DNA of 64,000 nucleotides, taken from Salinibacter sp. 10B. GTDB taxonomy: Bacteria; Bacteroidota; Rhodothermia; Rhodothermales; Salinibacteraceae. The stretch spans positions 3,288,668-3,352,667 of the forward strand of contig NZ_MQWC01000004.1 in the NCBI RefSeq assembly GCF_002954405.1, written 5' to 3'. A program made the position numbers and the translations under genes. The notes below the pieces were generated by a model. That model was not told where the DNA came from. It saw only the letters and a list, made by a program, of their open reading frames with translations, and ran no database searches. Each line of letters starts with the position of its first letter. Position 1 is the first letter of the stretch. Below, one piece after another: positions 62,118 to 64,000 of this stretch.

Positions 62118-63308
62118 ATGTCTGATTCTACGTCGTCAACGGAGGCGCCTCGGGGCCTTGCTGTGCTGGGAGCCACTGGGTCCATCGGCACACAAACGCT
62201 TGAGGTGGTGCGTCTCTTTCCGGATCGCTTCGACGTGCGGGTGCTGACGTGTGACGGCAACGTTGAGCTGCTGGCCGAGCAGGTGCAGGAGTTTCATCCC
62301 GAGGTGGCGGTGGTAGGAACGGAGGAGCGTGCCCGAGAGTTGAAGCGTCTTCTGTCGGGTGAGGCGGTCGACGTGCGGGTGGGGACGGACGGATTGTGTG
62401 CGGTCGTTGCGCGAACGGACGTAGATGTCGTGATGGCAGCCGTCGTCGGCTTTGCAGGGCTTGCGCCGGTGCTCGCGGCACTTCGGGCCGAGAAGACGGT
62501 GGCCCTGGCGAATAAGGAAACGATGGTGGTGGGGGGAACGCTGGTGAACGAGGTCCTCGACCGGAATGACGCTCAGCTGCTTCCGGTCGATAGCGAGCAT
62601 TCGGCCATCTTCCAGTGTCTGGCGGGCGAGTCGGAGCGGACGGTGGAGACGCTCATCCTGACGGCGTCCGGTGGGCCGTTTCGGACGCGTGATGCTGAGA
62701 CGTTCGACGACATTACGGTCGAGGAGGCCCTTGACCACCCCAACTGGTCCATGGGGGCGAAAATCACGATCGACTCCGCCACAATGATGAATAAGGGCCT
62801 GGAAGTCATCGAGGCGCAGCGGCTCTTTAACGTGGACGTCGAGCAGATTCAGGTGCTGGTCCATCCACAGTCAATCGTGCACTCGATGGTGGCGTTTTCG
62901 GACGGGGCCATCAAGGCCGAGTTGGGCGTCCCGGACATGAAGGTGCCCATCCAATACGCACTCAGCTATCCCTCCCGCTGGCCAGCCCCTCACGAGCGGC
63001 TGGAGATGACCGAACGTACACGACTAGATTTCGAGCCGCCCGATACGAACAAATTCCCCTGCCTCCGTCTGGCCTACGACGCGCTTGAAGCGGGCGGCAC
63101 CGCGCCCGCCATCCTGAACGCGGCCAATGAGGCGGCGGTTGAACTCTTCCTCGACGAACAGATCTCGTTCCTCGACATTCCCCGCCTTATCGAGCAGGTA
63201 CTCGATCGGATGTCGGTGACGTCTGCGTCGACCCTTGAAGAGCTGGTGGCAACAGACGCGGAGGCCCGCCAACGCGTTGAGGAACGTGCCGCCGCACCCT
63301 CGAATTGA
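62118..63308 (+). CDS. dxr: 1-deoxy-D-xylulose 5-phosphate reductoisomerase
   Basis: 396 residues. It makes MEP, the first committed step of non-mevalonate isoprenoid synthesis. NADPH motif VLGATGSIGTQTLEVV; catalytic segments VALANKETMVVGGTLV, LLPVDSEHSAIFQCLAG, LTASGGPFR, NWSMGAKITIDSATMMNKGLEVIEA and HPQSIVHSMVAFSDGA. All are complete. Divergent from the TPR gene. It is followed by an RseP-type protease gene 70 bases on, a common order in Bacteroidota and elsewhere. Confidence 0.98.
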   Translation: MSDSTSSTEAPRGLAVLGATGSIGTQTLEVVRLFPDRFDVRVLTCDGNVELLAEQVQEFHPEVAVVGTEERARELKRLLSGEAVDVRVGTDGLCAVVARTDVDVVMAAVVGFAGLAPVLAALRAEKTVALANKETMVVGGTLVNEVLDRNDAQLLPVDSEHSAIFQCLAGESERTVETLILTASGGPFRTRDAETFDDITVEEALDHPNWSMGAKITIDSATMMNKGLEVIEAQRLFNVDVEQIQVLVHPQSIVHSMVAFSDGAIKAELGVPDMKVPIQYALSYPSRWPAPHERLEMTERTRLDFEPPDTNKFPCLRLAYDALEAGGTAPAILNAANEAAVELFLDEQISFLDIPRLIEQVLDRMSVTSASTLEELVATDAEARQRVEERAAAPSN

Positions 63309-63378
63309 AGAGTCGGTGTCTCTGCTGGTTCTGGACTCCCAACTGCGAGTCCCTCATTGCTGACTGTCTCTGCGCTGT

Positions 63379-64000
63379 ATGGATCTTCTGATCAGCATTC
63401 TTTCGTCCACCCTGTGGTTCCTCGTGGCGATCACCATCCTGGTGTTCGTCCACGAGCTCGGCCACTTCTTGACGGCCAAGTATTTCGGGATGCGGGTGGA
63501 GCGCTTTTCCGTGGGGTTTCCGCCGACCATCTTCGGACGAACCTACGGCGATACCGAGTACGCCATCGGGGCCACGCCGATGGGGGGATACGTCAAAATC
63601 AGTGGCATGATTGATGAAAGCCTCGACACCGACCACGTGGAAGAAGAGCCGGATCCCTGGGAGTTCCGGGCCAAGCCGGTGTGGCAACGCATCATCGTCA
63701 TCAGTGCCGGGGTGATCTTCAACATTATTTTGGGGGTTCTCATCTTTGCCGGCATCCAGTGGGCAGAGGGGGAAACCTACATTCCGGCTCAGAACGTGGA
63801 GCAGGTGTACGTGGAAGAGGGCTCGGTGGCCTACGATATCGGCCTGCGTACGGGCGACCGGATCCTGGAGGTCAACGATCGGACGTTCGAGCGCTTCGAC
63901 CAGATTTCGCCTTCTGCGCTCGTTGCGGCCGACTCCCTTACCTTCACCGTGCGGCGCGACGGAAAGGAGGAGCGGCTCGTGGGCCCGGCCAATATTATTA
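63379..64000 (+). CDS. rseP: RseP-type site-2 zinc metalloprotease (M50), 3' end outside window
   Basis: 207 residues visible before the window ends. The zinc motif HELGH (25-29) is in the first membrane helix (LVFVHELGHFLTAKYFGMRVERFSVGFPPTIFG). The GGYVKISGM and VISAGVIFNIILGVLIFAGI segments and the start of a PDZ domain (VEEGSVAYDIGLRTGDRILEVNDRTF) follow. RseP cleaves membrane proteins such as anti-sigma factors. The second catalytic Asp lies beyond the window. Confidence 0.95.
   Translation, partial: MDLLISILSSTLWFLVAITILVFVHELGHFLTAKYFGMRVERFSVGFPPTIFGRTYGDTEYAIGATPMGGYVKISGMIDESLDTDHVEEEPDPWEFRAKPVWQRIIVISAGVIFNIILGVLIFAGIQWAEGETYIPAQNVEQVYVEEGSVAYDIGLRTGDRILEVNDRTFERFDQISPSALVAADSLTFTVRRDGKEERLVGPANII

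Overview
The window is one stretch of a GC-rich chromosome from a halophilic member of the Rhodothermota/Bacteroidota side, most probably Salinibacteraceae (Salinibacter or a close relative). This is inferred from several things: acidic predicted proteins typical of a salt-in halophile, few Shine-Dalgarno motifs, a TonB-dependent receptor paired with a lipoprotein, a GWxTD-type protein, a secreted 'asparagine synthetase B-like' protein with a lysine-rich tail, and an F-type ATPase a subunit with a signal peptide. No species can be named from the sequence alone. There is no rRNA, CRISPR array, prophage or intact insertion sequence.

Layout. 0-10.4 kb: a DMT transporter cut by the window edge, a small SCP2-like protein, a phasin-like protein convergent with a wax ester synthase/DGAT, then a reverse-strand run of exported hydrolases (S9 peptidase, GH18 chitinase, a Tat-exported GHL10 protein) and a histidine kinase. 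10.4-14.5 kb: a DUF445 protein and an MlaE-MlaF-MlaD lipid transport operon. 14.8-18.1 kb: radA, a 166-bp MITE-like element, and an M23 peptidase-bactofilin pair. 18.2-24.8 kb: the F-type ATPase cluster atpZ-atpI-atpB-E-F-H-A-G, without beta and epsilon, followed by tRNA-Ser(GCT). 25-35 kb: SDR protein, SF1 helicase, CDP-alcohol phosphatidyltransferase, GWxTD protein, NucS-like nuclease and gamma-glutamyltransferase. 35.2-36.1 kb: a lower-GC islet with two small reverse-strand genes between near-identical 25-nt direct repeats.

36.2-52 kb: pyrF, acyl-CoA dehydrogenase, a GAF/PAS kinase, serS, an RmlD-like reductase divergent from a SpoU methyltransferase, an 830-bp non-coding gap with hairpins and a terminator, small unknown genes, an orphan ParA with a small downstream partner, aroQ, a YdjM-like membrane protein, an exported VOC protein and murJ. 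52-64 kb: a small membrane protein in AT-rich DNA, a TonB-dependent receptor next to a frame-disrupted lipoprotein gene, a tyrosine-recombinase homologue lacking both usual catalytic arginines, a thioesterase, the AsnB-like exported protein, a large TPR protein, dxr and the start of an RseP-type protease.

Most of the content is housekeeping: energy conversion, envelope lipid transport, peptidoglycan and isoprenoid synthesis, translation. The parts that deserve a second look are the recombinase homologue, the 35-36 kb islet, the MITE-like element, the ParA pair, the structured spacer before atpH, the broken lipoprotein gene and the long gap at 45.4-46.2 kb.
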